A stretch of 64,000 bases of DNA from Stutzerimonas stutzeri RCH2 (GTDB taxonomy: Bacteria > Pseudomonadota > Gammaproteobacteria > Pseudomonadales > Pseudomonadaceae): contig NC_019936.1 in NCBI RefSeq assembly GCF_000327065.1, forward strand, positions 3,376,001 through 3,440,000, written 5' to 3'. This document shows positions 17,355 to 27,037 of the stretch, in pieces. Within the stretch, counting starts at the first letter, position 1. Each line of letters starts with the position of its first letter. Under the pieces are notes generated by a model. That model was given only the letters and a program-made list of their open reading frames with translations, was not told the origin of the DNA and did not search any database. The translations under genes were made by a program, and so were the position numbers.

Positions 17355-19040
17355 TCAGCTCGGCGAGGGCTGCGCCACCGCGGCGTCCTCCTGCCAACGC
17401 GCGATCTCGCTGCGGATGCGCTTCTTGTCCAGCTTGCCAACGCTGGTCTTGGGGATTTCCGAGACCACGGCGACCTGCTGCGGGATCGCCCACTTGTTGA
17501 TATGCCCTTCGGCCACCGCCGGCTCGAGGAACGTCTGTAACTGGTCGGCGTTCAGCTCGCGGCCCTCGGCCAGCACCACCAGGGCGAACGGTCGCTCGCC
17601 CCAACGCTCATCCGGCACGCCGACAACCGCTACGTCGCGCACCGCCTCGTGACGGCTGATCAATCCTTCCAGGGTCAATGACGACAGCCACTCGCCGCCG
17701 GTCTTGATCACATCCTTGATGCGGTCGCGGATCTCGATATTGGCCATCTCGTCGATCACCGCCACGTCGCCAGTGTGCAGCCAGCCGTCAGCCCACAGCT
17801 CTTCGCTTTTCTCCGGTTCGTTGTAATAGCCCTGCGTAAGCCAGGGCGCACGCAGTACCAGTTCGCCCTGTGAGGTACCGTCTGCCGGCAGGAAACTGCC
17901 GTCGGCAGCCTGAATCGCCGCATCGACCAGCACCACCGGCACGCCGGCCTTGAGGTGGAAGGTGCTGCGGGTGTCCTCATCGGCTTCCAGCAACTCATCG
18001 TTGATATGTGCGCCGGAGATCAGCGGGCAGGTCTCAGACATGCCGTAGGCGGCGATCAGGTTCATGCCACGGGCCTTGGCCTGGTCATACAGGCCGCGGG
18101 TCAGCGCACTGCCGCCGATGGTGATCTTCCAGCCCTTGAAATCGGTGCCCTGCGCCGCCTTGGCGTTGAGCAGCATCTGCACGATGGTCGGCACGCAATG
18201 GGAGAAAGTCACCTGCTCACGGCGCCACAGGTCGATCAGGTACTCGGGATCGTAACGCCCGGGATAGACCTGCTTGAGGCCGAGCATGGTGGCGACGTAG
18301 GGCAAACCCCAGGCATGCACATGGAACATCGGCGTGATCGGCATGTAGACGTCGTCCGAGCCCATCAACCGCGGGTTTTCCCGACAGCCAACAGTGACTG
18401 CCGCAGCCAGGGTGTGCAGCACCAGCTGGCGATGGGTGAAGTACACGCCCTTGGGGTTGCCGGTGGTGCCGGTGGTGTAGAAGGTCGTGGCGACCGAGTC
18501 CTCGTCGAAATCCGGGAAATCGTAGCTAGGTGCAGCAGCGGCGAGCAGGCTCTCGTATTCGCCGACGCAATCCGGCAGACCGGCGTCGTGCACGTCGCCA
18601 TCGGTGAGCAACAGCGTCTTCTGCACGGTGGTCAGCTGCCCGGCAATCGCCTGGTACAGCGGCACGAACTCGCTGTTGACCAGCACAAAGCGGTCATCGG
18701 CGTGGTTCATGGTGTAGAGGATCTGGTCCGGCGAGAGGCGCACGTTGATGGTATGCACCACGGCGCCGATCATCGGGATGGCGAACATGCATTCCAGATA
18801 GCGGTGGCTGTCCCAGTCCATCACCGCCACGGTGTCACCTGCCTTGACGCCTGCTGCAGTCAGCACGTTGGCCAACCGCGCGACACGTTGATTCAGGGTG
18901 CGGTAGTCGTAACGCAGCTGGTCACGGTAGACGATCTCGCGGGTGCGCTCGTAGCGGACGCCGGATAACAGCAGGCGCTTGATGAGCAGAGGGTACTGGT
19001 AAGCGTTCGCCGCGGGCTTGATGACACGGGTCTGCAGCAT
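17355..19040 (-). CDS. fatty acyl-CoA ligase (AlkK-like, AMP-binding)
   Basis: This 561-residue adenylate-forming enzyme activates a medium- or long-chain fatty acid to its CoA thioester. The ANL motifs are present: P-loop FYTTGTTGNPKGVY, A5 AYGMSETCP, A7/A8 WLHTGDVAVID and DRIKDVIKTGGEW, and catalytic lysine in TSVGKLDKKRI. The overall sequence resembles AlkK of alkane degraders and the medium-chain ligases of pseudomonads. ATG 19040 is chosen over 19049 because an AGG lies 9 nt before it. No other beta-oxidation genes are adjacent. Confidence 0.92.
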   Translation of the reverse strand: MLQTRVIKPAANAYQYPLLIKRLLLSGVRYERTREIVYRDQLRYDYRTLNQRVARLANVLTAAGVKAGDTVAVMDWDSHRYLECMFAIPMIGAVVHTINVRLSPDQILYTMNHADDRFVLVNSEFVPLYQAIAGQLTTVQKTLLLTDGDVHDAGLPDCVGEYESLLAAAAPSYDFPDFDEDSVATTFYTTGTTGNPKGVYFTHRQLVLHTLAAAVTVGCRENPRLMGSDDVYMPITPMFHVHAWGLPYVATMLGLKQVYPGRYDPEYLIDLWRREQVTFSHCVPTIVQMLLNAKAAQGTDFKGWKITIGGSALTRGLYDQAKARGMNLIAAYGMSETCPLISGAHINDELLEADEDTRSTFHLKAGVPVVLVDAAIQAADGSFLPADGTSQGELVLRAPWLTQGYYNEPEKSEELWADGWLHTGDVAVIDEMANIEIRDRIKDVIKTGGEWLSSLTLEGLISRHEAVRDVAVVGVPDERWGERPFALVVLAEGRELNADQLQTFLEPAVAEGHINKWAIPQQVAVVSEIPKTSVGKLDKKRIRSEIARWQEDAAVAQPSPS

Positions 19041-19146
19041 GAGGGGCATCCTGTTCTTGTTGGAGTTGTAAGCAGCACTCTAGAGCGTCCGCCCCCAGGC
19101 AAAATCAGTCCAAAGGATTATTTTCCGCGCACCTCGTTTCAGCGTG

Positions 19147-19776
19147 TTAACCGATCTCGCTTACCGCCAGACGCACGCCAAGGCCGATCAGCACCGCGCC
19201 GGTCAACCGATCAAACCAATGGCCCATCCGCGCAAAGCCAGCCCGCACGCGGCCTCGGCTGAACAACCAGGCCACCAGCAGGAACCACAGCGCGGTGGCC
19301 CCGGCGAGATAGACGCCGTAGCCGGCCTGCACCAGCAGCGGTGTATCGGGGCTGATCACGACGGTGAATAGCGAAAGGAAGAACAGCGTGGCCTTGGGAT
19401 TCAGGCCGTTGGTGACGAAACCGACAACGAATGCCTGCCAGGCCGAACGACCCGCACGCGCATTCGTTTCATCGGTCACATCCAGGCTCATCGGTCGCGC
19501 GCGCAGCGCGCGCCAGCCCAGATAGAGCAGATACCCGGCCGCCAGCCACTTGAAGAGGTTGAACAGCACAATCGACTGCGAGACGATCAGGCCAATGCCG
19601 AGCAGGGAATAGGCGACATGGACGAATATCCCGCAGCCGACACCCAAGGCAGTCCAGCTTCCGACACGTCGGCCCTGGGTCACGCTTTCGCGCACCACCA
19701 CCGCAAAATCCGGTCCGGGGCTCGCCACTGCGAGTAGATGCACCAGCGCCACGGTCATAAATTCCATCCAGTACAC
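19147..19776 (-). CDS. LysE/RhtB family amino acid exporter
   Basis: This 209-residue inner-membrane exporter of the LysE superfamily contains the signature SPGPDFAVVVRESVTQGRR after the first helix and about six hydrophobic segments, with GLNPKATLFFLSLF as the conserved NPK block. Substrates in the family are amino acids such as threonine, homoserine or lysine; the one here is unknown. I put the start at GTG 19776 because a GGAG lies exactly 7 nt upstream. ATG 19767 (MEFMTV) is the alternative. It diverges from the hydroxyacid dehydrogenase gene. Confidence 0.88.
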   Translation of the reverse strand: MYWMEFMTVALVHLLAVASPGPDFAVVVRESVTQGRRVGSWTALGVGCGIFVHVAYSLLGIGLIVSQSIVLFNLFKWLAAGYLLYLGWRALRARPMSLDVTDETNARAGRSAWQAFVVGFVTNGLNPKATLFFLSLFTVVISPDTPLLVQAGYGVYLAGATALWFLLVAWLFSRGRVRAGFARMGHWFDRLTGAVLIGLGVRLAVSEIG

Positions 19777-19844
19777 AGTCAATCTCCACGCCATGCCGGG
19801 CCACATTGTCGGCCAGCCCCGGTTTCTTCGAAAAGGTACAGTTG

Positions 19845-20804
19845 ATGTCCAATCGCGCCGTTTTTCTCGATCTCTCTCCCCTCGAACAAGGCGATCTCGA
19901 CCTCGACCCGTTGCGGAACGCTTTCAGCGAACTCGTCTGTCATGAGCAAAGCACAACCGACCAGATCGTCGAGCGCTTGCAGGGCGCCCAGGTCGCAATC
20001 GTCAACAAGGTCTCCCTCACGGCCGAAACCCTGGCCGCCTGCCCCGAGCTGAAGCTCATCCTGGTCTCGGCCACCGGCGTCAACAACATCGACCTGCAGG
20101 CCGCTCGCGAGCGCGGCATCGTGGTCAGCAACTGCCAGGCCTACGGCACACCCACCGTCGCCCAGCACACATTGATGCTGCTGCTGGCGCTGGCTACGCG
20201 GTTACCCGATTACCAGGCCGCCGTCGCCCGTGGGCGCTGGCAGGAAAGCGGACAGTTCTGCCTGCTGGACTTTCCCATCGTCGAACTGGAGGGCAAGACC
20301 CTCGGTCTGCTCGGCCACGGCGAACTCGGCAGCGCCGTAGCCAGGCTGGCGGAAGCATTCGGCATGCGCGTGCTGGTCGGCAATCTGCCGGGCCGGCCGA
20401 AGCGCCCGGAGCGTCTGGACCTGGACGAGCTGCTCCCGCAGGTGGACGCGCTCACGCTGCACTGTCCACTGACGGAGCAGACGCGCAACCTCATCGGTGC
20501 GCGCGAGCTGCAGCTGATGAAACCAACCGCCTTTCTGATCAACGCCGCGCGGGGCGGCCTGGTCGACGAGCAGGCACTGGCTGATGCCCTGCGCCGCGGT
20601 CATCTGGGGGGCGCGGCCACCGACGTACTGACCAGCGAGCCGCCACGGGACGATAACCCCCTGCTGGCGCCGGATCTGCCGCGACTGATCATCACCCCGC
20701 ACAGCGCCTGGGGCAGCCGTGAAGCGCGTCAGCGCATCGTCGCCCAGCTGGCCGAGAACGCGACTGCCTTCTTTGCCGGCGCCCCGCTGCGCCAGGTCAA
20801 CTGA
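19845..20804 (+). CDS. D-2-hydroxyacid dehydrogenase (hydroxypyruvate/glycerate reductase-like)
   Basis: This 319-residue NAD(P)-dependent oxidoreductase of the D-isomer-specific 2-hydroxyacid dehydrogenase family has the Rossmann motif GHGELGS (about 156-162). The catalytic Arg lies in INAARGGLVDE, the Glu in TSEPPRDDNP and the His in TPHSAWGSREAR. Closest in style to glycerate dehydrogenase (HprA). The reaction is probably hydroxypyruvate or glyoxylate reduction, though the substrate cannot be fixed from sequence. ATG 19845 follows an AAAAGG. Confidence 0.9.
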   Translation: MSNRAVFLDLSPLEQGDLDLDPLRNAFSELVCHEQSTTDQIVERLQGAQVAIVNKVSLTAETLAACPELKLILVSATGVNNIDLQAARERGIVVSNCQAYGTPTVAQHTLMLLLALATRLPDYQAAVARGRWQESGQFCLLDFPIVELEGKTLGLLGHGELGSAVARLAEAFGMRVLVGNLPGRPKRPERLDLDELLPQVDALTLHCPLTEQTRNLIGARELQLMKPTAFLINAARGGLVDEQALADALRRGHLGGAATDVLTSEPPRDDNPLLAPDLPRLIITPHSAWGSREARQRIVAQLAENATAFFAGAPLRQVN

Positions 20805-20813
20805 GCGAAGCGA

Positions 20814-20841
20814 CTCAGGGCGGCCATGCCGCTGCCCTGAG
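20814..20841 (+). terminator. terminator after the hydroxyacid dehydrogenase
   Basis: CTCAGGGC (20814-20821) and GCCCTGAG (20834-20841) form a perfect 8-bp stem with a 12-nt loop, 10 nt after the stop. Only CTTG follows, so strength is uncertain. Confidence 0.5.
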
Positions 20842-20897
20842 CTTGCGAGCAACGACCCATAGCACCTAAGCTCGCCGACTTTTTCAGGGAGACGCTC

Positions 20898-21896
20898 ATG
20901 GACCCTCGAAGCGAAGTACTGCTGCGTCAGGCCGAGCTGTTTCAAGGACGGCTATTGCTGGCCGGACTGCCCGCCGACGATCTGCTGGGCCAGTTGCCCG
21001 GCGCCGTCGGCTGGAGTTGGCATGCCGGCGAACAGCACCTGCTGAACAAGCGCTTCAGTGGGCGCTGCAGCTTTGGCGTCACCCCCCCGCCCGGCGAATA
21101 TGACGCCGCCGTGCTGTTCCTGCCAAAGTCACGCGAGTTGACTGACTACGTACTGCAGGCGCTGGCAGCACAGTTGGCAGGCCGCCCGCTTTATCTGGTC
21201 GGGGAAAAGCGCGCGGGCGTCGAACGTGCCGCAAAACAACTGGCCAATCTCGGCCGCGCCCGCAAACTCGACAGCGCGCGCCACTGCCAGCTCTGGCAGG
21301 GCGAGATCGAACAGGCACCGGCCGTTCCGGAACTCGATGCACTGGCTCACCACTTCACGCTGGAGCTGGAAGACGGACCGCTGCAGGTGATCAGCCTGCC
21401 CGGGGTATTCAGTCACGGACGACTCGACGTCGGCAGCGCCCTGCTACTTGAACACCTCGACAATCTACCCAGTGGGCGAGTGCTCGATTTCGGCTGCGGC
21501 GCCGGCATTCTCGGCGCCACGCTCAAACGCCGTTATCCGCAAAGCGAGCTGGTGCTGCTGGACGTCGACGCCTTTGCCGTCGAGAGCAGTCGCCGGACGC
21601 TCGCCGCCAACGGGCTCGAAGCTGAAGTGATCGCCGGCGATGGCATCGACACCGCACCTCGGCAACTGGCGGCCATCGTCAGCAACCCACCGTTCCACCA
21701 GGGCGTGCACACCAGCTATCAGGCCAGCGAAACGCTGATCGAACGGGCCGCCGAGCATCTGTCGAGCGGCGGCGAGCTACGCTTGGTAGCCAACGCATTT
21801 CTCCGCTATCCGCCACTGATCGAGCAGCATCTCGGTGCCTGCCAGACCATCGTCGAGCGCAACGGCTTTCGCATCTACCGCGCAAAACGCTCCTGA
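20898..21896 (+). CDS. rsmC: 16S rRNA m2G1207 methyltransferase
   Basis: This 332-residue enzyme has the two-domain RsmC plan: a degenerate N-terminal methyltransferase-like half and a catalytic C-terminal half. The SAM motif is [11 protein letters not shown] (about 195-205) and the target-base motif [10 protein letters not shown] (about 258-267). It makes N2-methylguanine 1207 in the small subunit. The start ATG 20898 follows a GGGAGACGC ribosome site. It precedes the Mn riboswitch with no sign of coupling. Confidence 0.93.
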   Translation: MDPRSEVLLRQAELFQGRLLLAGLPADDLLGQLPGAVGWSWHAGEQHLLNKRFSGRCSFGVTPPPGEYDAAVLFLPKSRELTDYVLQALAAQLAGRPLYLVGEKRAGVERAAKQLANLGRARKLDSARHCQLWQGEIEQAPAVPELDALAHHFTLELEDGPLQVISLPGVFSHGRLDVGSALLLEHLDNLPSGRVLDFGCGAGILGATLKRRYPQSELVLLDVDAFAVESSRRTLAANGLEAEVIAGDGIDTAPRQLAAIVSNPPFHQGVHTSYQASETLIERAAEHLSSGGELRLVANAFLRYPPLIEQHLGACQTIVERNGFRIYRAKRS

Positions 21897-21950
21897 CGCC
21901 GGCGACAGGCGGTTGCACCGGCCAGCCGGTTGCGGCAAACTCGCCGCCGT

Positions 21951-22080
21951 CCTTGGGGGAGTAGTCTCCGACGAGCGCCCTGCTCGTCCGGCATGCGTCA
22001 ACATACTTGGTCCGCAGACCATGGCGCATGCGACCGGCCAGCGCGTAACGATACGCCAGGCCAGGTTTGACAAGACCCAT
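21951..22080 (+). promoter_or_regulatory. yybP-ykoY (Mn2+) riboswitch
   Basis: Two conserved blocks of the class are present at the expected separation: CCTTGGGGGAGTAG (21951-21964) at the 5' side and CGCCAGGCCAGGTTTGACA through AAGACC (to 22077) at the 3' side, with pairable sequence between them. Members bind Mn2+ and switch on manganese exporters. The gene 80 nt downstream is a Gdt1/UPF0016 protein of the MneA type, the usual partner in gammaproteobacteria. The region up to the TTG start would hold the expression platform; CCCGGGCGGGCAGG (22088-22101) and CGACCCGCCC (22134-22143) can pair around the ribosome site. Confidence 0.88.
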
Positions 22081-22157
22081 GACATGTACACCTGACCCGG
22101 GCGGGCAGGCTGCGCATGTCATGGTGAATCTGTCGACCCGCCCTAAAGGAATGCCGC

Positions 22158-22745
22158 TTGGAATCGTTTTTCGTTCCCACTCTAATCGTTGCCCTGGCCG
22201 AAATCGGCGACAAGACCCAGTTGCTTGCGCTGCTGCTGGCGGCGCGCTATCGCCGTCCCTGGCCGATCATCTGGGGTATTGTCGTTGCCACCCTGGCCAA
22301 CCATGCCGCCGCCGGCGCGGTCGGTAGCTGGGTATCGAGCTTGCTCTCGCCGGTTGCGCTGAGCTGGATACTCGCCGCCAGCTTCGCCGCCGTCGCGCTG
22401 TGGACGCTGGTACCGGACAAACTGGACGACGACGATGCCAGACTCGGTCGCCCCTACGGCCCGTTCGTCGCGACCACGATCGCCTTCTTCATCGCCGAGA
22501 TGGGTGACAAAACCCAGGTCGCCACGGTGATGCTCGCCGCCCAGTACCCGGAGTTCGTGCTGGTCATTCTCGGCACCACGGTTGGCATGCTGCTGGCCAA
22601 CGTCCCGGTGGTGCTGGTCAGTCATTTCGCGGCGGACCGACTACCGCTGACGCTGATCCGCCGAGTCGCAGCGGCCGGCTTCGCGGCTCTGGCGCTCTAC
22701 GCCGGGTATCAGGCGCTCACCATGAGCACGATTGTCTCAGGCTGA
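22158..22745 (+). CDS. TMEM165/Gdt1 family Mn2+ exporter (MneA-like)
   Basis: This 195-residue protein has six predicted membrane helices in two repeats, each carrying the cation motif ExGDKT: ALAEIGDKTQ (about 12-21) and FIAEMGDKTQ (about 112-121). Bacterial members such as MneA export manganese, which agrees with the Mn riboswitch upstream. The start codon is TTG at 22158, preceded by AAAGGA at 7 nt. An ATG at 22151 is out of frame. The rare start codon and riboswitch both suggest tight, low expression until Mn2+ is in excess. Confidence 0.9.
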   Translation: MESFFVPTLIVALAEIGDKTQLLALLLAARYRRPWPIIWGIVVATLANHAAAGAVGSWVSSLLSPVALSWILAASFAAVALWTLVPDKLDDDDARLGRPYGPFVATTIAFFIAEMGDKTQVATVMLAAQYPEFVLVILGTTVGMLLANVPVVLVSHFAADRLPLTLIRRVAAAGFAALALYAGYQALTMSTIVSG

Positions 22746-22830
22746 TACGCAGCGCAAATCTGCACATTCGGGGAGCTGATAGAGTGCGCTACCGCAGCGC
22801 ACCATCAGCGCCCCGAGGAGATCAGGCTGC

Positions 22831-23274
22831 ATGTCAGCGGATGGACGCAAGAAACGAGTCTGCAACCATATCGATCTGAGCTGGAACAAGGGCCGGCTGG
22901 CCCTCTCCGAACAGATGCAGAGCAAGTATTTCGCCTACAAGGGCTCACTCATCGGCCAGCCGCTGAACAGCGCGGGCTTCGCCGAGCTCGTGCGCAACGT
23001 GCGTAACGCCATGCCCGATCTGGAAGTGGTAGTGGACGAGTGCATTTGCGAGGGCCACAAGGTGGTTACTTCGTGCACCGTGATGGGCACGTTGGCCACC
23101 CCGCTGTTCGGCCCCTCGGTAACCGACAAGATTCTCGCCATTGCCGTCATGAGCGTCTGGACGCTCAATCCGGCCGGCGACATCGAAGAAATCAACACCC
23201 TCATCGACCTGGAGGGTGTGCACCAGCAACTGGGGATCGAAACGCCGCTGGCGGCGCTGCTGTCGCCGACCTGA
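22831..23274 (+). CDS. SnoaL-like / ester cyclase family protein
   Basis: This 147-residue NTF2-fold protein, apparently cytoplasmic, has the pattern of a SnoaL-like polyketide cyclase or ester cyclase: N-terminal helix, AELVRNVRNAMPDLEVVVDECICEGHKVV and a C-terminal WTLNPAGDIEEINTLIDLEG. Such proteins are often misnamed cyclases; no polyketide genes are nearby, so the function is unknown. It has a clear GAGGAG upstream of ATG 22831. A single gene, convergent with the M48 peptidase. Confidence 0.7.
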   Translation: MSADGRKKRVCNHIDLSWNKGRLALSEQMQSKYFAYKGSLIGQPLNSAGFAELVRNVRNAMPDLEVVVDECICEGHKVVTSCTVMGTLATPLFGPSVTDKILAIAVMSVWTLNPAGDIEEINTLIDLEGVHQQLGIETPLAALLSPT

Positions 23275-23296
23275 AAGGCCGGCGACGGGCCAAGGG

Positions 23297-24115
23297 TCAA
23301 CGACCGCCGCGGGCCTGCTCGTAAAGCGGCATGACTTTCGGAATGTTCGCTTTCAGCGCCGCGGTGCGGGTTGTCGACGACGGGTGCGTGCTCATGAACT
23401 CGGGCGGCGCCGACCCTCCGGCGGAGCCCATCTTCTCCCACAGCGTGATTGCAGCGTTCGGGTTGTAACCGGCGCGAGCGGCCAGTTCCAGACCAATCAG
23501 ATCCGCCTCGTTTTCGTTGCCACGACTATTCGGCAGGGTCATCAGGTACTCGACACCCATGTTCGCCAGCTGCAGGCCACCGGTGCCGACGCCCATGGCC
23601 GAGCCCAGCTGAGTCGCCATCTGCACACCATAAGCCTTGGACATGGCTTCACGCCCATGCTCACGCAGTGCATGGGCAATCTCATGGCCCATCACCGCGG
23701 CGATTTCGTCGTCAGTGAGCTTCAGCTTCTCGATCAGGCCGGTGTAGAAGATGATCTTGCCACCAGGGCCGCAGTTCGCATTGAGCTCTGGGCTGTCGAT
23801 GACATTGACTTCCCAGGCCCATTGCGCCGCATCCGGACGGAACACCGGCACCTTGGCGATCAGCCGCTGGGCGATGCCATTGACGCGCTTGGCAACCGCG
23901 GTGTCCTTCTTCAGCACGCCCTGGCTCGAAGCCTTGCTGAGCGTCTCCTGGTAGGACTGGGCATACATCTGGTTGACCTGGTCGGTCGACAGCATGCTGA
24001 ACATGTACTGCTTGCGTTCGACACCCACGGCACCGCCGCTGGTGGTGTTGACGGCCTGACAGCCTGCCAGCACGGCGGCGGCGATCAGCATGGACAATCT
24101 GTGCGGCTTGAACAT
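23297..24115 (-). CDS. M48 family metallopeptidase lipoprotein (LoiP/YcaL-like)
   Basis: This 272-residue protein has a signal peptide with lipobox VLAGC (Cys19) and a zinc metalloprotease domain: HEIAHALREH (HExxH, about 145-149) and the third ligand Glu in NENEADLIGLELAARAGY. A C-terminal FMSTHPSSTTR is typical of the M48 lipoproteins involved in outer-membrane protein quality control (BepA, LoiP, YcaL). It lacks the TPR domain of BepA. Divergent from the chemoreceptor gene, with a 129-nt shared promoter region. Confidence 0.92.
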   Translation of the reverse strand: MFKPHRLSMLIAAAVLAGCQAVNTTSGGAVGVERKQYMFSMLSTDQVNQMYAQSYQETLSKASSQGVLKKDTAVAKRVNGIAQRLIAKVPVFRPDAAQWAWEVNVIDSPELNANCGPGGKIIFYTGLIEKLKLTDDEIAAVMGHEIAHALREHGREAMSKAYGVQMATQLGSAMGVGTGGLQLANMGVEYLMTLPNSRGNENEADLIGLELAARAGYNPNAAITLWEKMGSAGGSAPPEFMSTHPSSTTRTAALKANIPKVMPLYEQARGGR

Positions 24116-24244
24116 CGAATCTCTCCGGAGAACCTCGGCCGTATCCTAGAGCGGGCCCAACGGTCAGGCAACCGGCGGCCCCGCTGTAGTTGTCGCAAAT
24201 GCTGCCGATAGCCTGATTATCCGCTGCGCAACTGGAGTACGCAC

Positions 24245-26374
24245 ATGTTCAGATCCATCCAGACCGCTTTCGCGGCATTGGCCGGCGCCTGCACGCTAGC
24301 CATCATTGCGGCGCTTCTGCTGTACGCGATGGTTTCCGGCATGCGCAGCCAGGCACTGGTCGAGGAGCGGACCCGCACGCTGATCGACGGCATGGTCGAA
24401 CAGCGCGTCACCGCACTGGCACAATCCCAGGTCAGTCGCATCCAGGCACAGCTGCAGGCACCCTTGCAGATCGCCACCGGTCTCGCCCGCGTACACACCC
24501 TCACCGGTCTCAGCGACGACGAGGGTATGCCGATGGCCAACCTGACCCGCGAAGAGCTGATCAACCTGGCGCGTCAGACGCTGATCGAGAACCCTAGCCT
24601 GACCAGCACCTATATCGCCTGGGAACCCAACGGGGTGGACGCCAATGACGTGATGTACCGCGGCGATGTGCCGGGCATGCTCGAAGGCCGCTTCGCCAGC
24701 TGGATATACCGCGACGCCAGCGGCAAGCTGCTGACCGAGCGACTCACCGATATCGAGGACACAACCCTGCTGGAAACGGGCGTCCGTGCCGGCGAGTACT
24801 ACCTGTGCCCGCGTGAACAGCTCAAACCCTGCGTCGGCGACCCCGCACCGTACGAGATGAACGGGCAGACGCAGCTGCTTTCCTCCTTCAATGCGCCGAT
24901 CATCATCGATGGCAAGTTTCACGGCATCGTTGGTGCGGACATCGGTGTCGACTTCATGCAGCAATTGCTGAGCAGCGCCAATAGCCAGCTGTACGGCGGA
25001 GCCGGGCAGATCGCGCTGATCTCCAACAACGGCCGTCTTGCCGCCTACAGTCGCGACCGGAACCTGCTCGGCAAACCCGCAGCACAACTTCTGGACGCCG
25101 ACGAGCAGGCCTTGGTCAAGCAGCTGCCTGCCGGCCAGACCCACTACCGGATCGATCATGCCCGCGGCCGCGTCGCACTGTTCCTGCCGTTTTCATTCCC
25201 CGGCACTGACGCACGCTGGGTGCTGATGCTGGAGCTGCCAACCGCAGAAGTGATGAAGGAGCTGGACCAGCTGATGGTCGCGCTCGGCGAGGAAAGCCGC
25301 AGCAACCTTGCCGCCATGCTCGTCATCGGCATGCTCATCGCCTTCGCCGGGCTGCTTGCGATATGGCTGATCAGCCGCCGTATCACCCGGCCGCTGCGCG
25401 ACATGGTGGTCATGCTCGACAACATCAGCCAGGGCGAAGGCGACCTCACCCAGCGACTGAATATCGACAGCCGTAACGAGCTCGGCCAGATCGCAGCCGG
25501 GTTCAACGCATTCCTGGCGCGGCTGCAGGGCATGATCAGCGAAGTGGTCAGCTCGGTGCAGAAGGTCAGCGACGCATCCGAACACACCGCGGACATCGCC
25601 ATTCGAACCGACAAGGGCGTGCAGACGCAGTTGGCGGAGATCGAACTGGTCGCCACCGCCGTGCACGAGATGACCGCGACTGCCCAGGACGTGGCACGCA
25701 ATGCGACCCAGGCTGCCGAAGCCGCCAACAATGCCGATCGCGCCGCCAATCAGGGCCGGCACATCGTGCAGGACACCGGCGCGACCATCGCCGAGCTGGC
25801 CAGCGAGATCGGCCGCGCCGTGGATGTGGTGCAGACGCTAGCCCGCGACAGCGAAAACATCGACGCGATACTGGTCACCATCCGCAGCATCGCCGAGCAG
25901 ACCAACCTGCTCGCCTTGAATGCCGCCATCGAGGCGGCCCGAGCCGGCGAGCAAGGCCGTGGTTTCGCCGTCGTGGCCGATGAGGTCCGCAATCTGGCGC
26001 AGAAGACACAACAGGCGACCGGCGAGATTCAGCAGATGATCCAGCAGCTGCAGGGCGGCACACGCGACGTCGTACAGGTGATGGAACAGAGCCAGAACCG
26101 CACGCGCCGCAGTGTCGAACAGGCCGATGCCGCCGCAGAAGCGCTACAGGCGATCACCCAGGCGGTCTCGCTGATCAATGACATGAACAATCAGATCGCC
26201 AGCGCCGCCGAGGAACAGAGCGCGGTGGCCGAAGATATCAACCGCAACGTCACCAATATCGGTCAGGTCGCCCAGCAGGTCGCAGCCGGTGCCGACGAGG
26301 CCAGCCAGGCCAGCGCCGGACTGACACGCCTGGCCGAGCAGCAGCGCCGCCTGATCAACCAGTTCAGGGTCTGA
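24245..26374 (+). CDS. methyl-accepting chemotaxis protein with dCache sensor
   Basis: This 709-residue transmembrane chemoreceptor has TM1 (about 10-30), a large periplasmic double-Cache domain (about 40-330; [11 protein letters not shown] and [13 protein letters not shown] are typical), TM2 (about 352-375) and a HAMP domain ([10 protein letters not shown] onward). The long methylation/signalling coiled coil has hairpin tip [38 protein letters not shown]. There is no C-terminal NWETF-type tether. dCache sensors in pseudomonads mostly bind amino acids, polyamines or organic acids; the ligand here cannot be read from sequence. No che genes are adjacent, so it would feed a pathway encoded elsewhere. 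Confidence 0.94.
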   Translation: MFRSIQTAFAALAGACTLAIIAALLLYAMVSGMRSQALVEERTRTLIDGMVEQRVTALAQSQVSRIQAQLQAPLQIATGLARVHTLTGLSDDEGMPMANLTREELINLARQTLIENPSLTSTYIAWEPNGVDANDVMYRGDVPGMLEGRFASWIYRDASGKLLTERLTDIEDTTLLETGVRAGEYYLCPREQLKPCVGDPAPYEMNGQTQLLSSFNAPIIIDGKFHGIVGADIGVDFMQQLLSSANSQLYGGAGQIALISNNGRLAAYSRDRNLLGKPAAQLLDADEQALVKQLPAGQTHYRIDHARGRVALFLPFSFPGTDARWVLMLELPTAEVMKELDQLMVALGEESRSNLAAMLVIGMLIAFAGLLAIWLISRRITRPLRDMVVMLDNISQGEGDLTQRLNIDSRNELGQIAAGFNAFLARLQGMISEVVSSVQKVSDASEHTADIAIRTDKGVQTQLAEIELVATAVHEMTATAQDVARNATQAAEAANNADRAANQGRHIVQDTGATIAELASEIGRAVDVVQTLARDSENIDAILVTIRSIAEQTNLLALNAAIEAARAGEQGRGFAVVADEVRNLAQKTQQATGEIQQMIQQLQGGTRDVVQVMEQSQNRTRRSVEQADAAAEALQAITQAVSLINDMNNQIASAAEEQSAVAEDINRNVTNIGQVAQQVAAGADEASQASAGLTRLAEQQRRLINQFRV

Positions 26375-26407
26375 GACGACCGGCCCGCACGCCCTCGACG
26401 TGGCCGA

Positions 26408-27025
26408 TCAGGCCGGAGTAAGGCACTCCGGCCCATCGAGGCGCGGGTCGTTCACCAAGGTCGCCAACGGTCGTTCACGCAACGCCGGCTGGGGCTGAGC
26501 CATCAGCGCCTGCAGCGTTTCCAGCGGCGTGTCAGGGTCGAGCCAGGCGGCCTGCCCGGCCTCATCGAGCATCAACGGCCGGCGCAACGTCGCTGCCGGC
26601 AGGGTTACCACCGCGGTGCTCAGGTAGGTATGCCCCTGCACCGGGTAGGCTTCCCAGAGCGCGGCCATGTACATCAGTGAGCCTTCACTGGTCATCCAGT
26701 ACGGGCGCTTGCGCGCCGTACCGCGCCATTCGTAGAACCCGTTGGCTGGCAACAGGCCGCGACGCAGGCGAAAGGCTTCGCGAAACATGGGCTGCTCGGC
26801 AATGGTTTCCGCACGCGCCTGGGCAGGCGTTCGGGTCAGGTCGGTCATCCAGGCCGGGGTCAGCCCCCAGCGCACCCGACTGAGCTGCAACTGCTGATCG
26901 ATCTGGCGCAGCAACAGCACCGAAGCGCCTGGGGCGACACTCCAATGCGGCTGCTGGTCGGACGGGAAACCGGGCAAGGCGGCGAAGTCCTGGCTCCAAC
27001 GGAAAAGGGCGTAGCGACCGCACAT
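26408..27025 (-). CDS. SRAP-domain (YedK/HMCES) protein with altered active site
   Basis: This 205-residue SOS-response-associated peptidase-fold protein keeps catalytic Cys2 (MCGRYALF) and the Glu of LLPANGFYEWRG. Family members form a thiazolidine crosslink to abasic sites in single-stranded DNA through Cys2, using Asn75, Glu105 and His160 (YedK numbering). Here the NARAET block reads QARAET, and the usual HDRMP segment is replaced by TLRRPLML with no histidine, so two of the four key residues differ. Crosslinking or its reversal may be changed. It is last in a three-gene operon with DUF2007 and CPXCG proteins (12-nt gap). Cytoplasmic. Confidence 0.88.
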   Translation of the reverse strand: MCGRYALFRWSQDFAALPGFPSDQQPHWSVAPGASVLLLRQIDQQLQLSRVRWGLTPAWMTDLTRTPAQARAETIAEQPMFREAFRLRRGLLPANGFYEWRGTARKRPYWMTSEGSLMYMAALWEAYPVQGHTYLSTAVVTLPAATLRRPLMLDEAGQAAWLDPDTPLETLQALMAQPQPALRERPLATLVNDPRLDGPECLTPA

Positions 27026-27037
27026 AAAAAAGACTCG

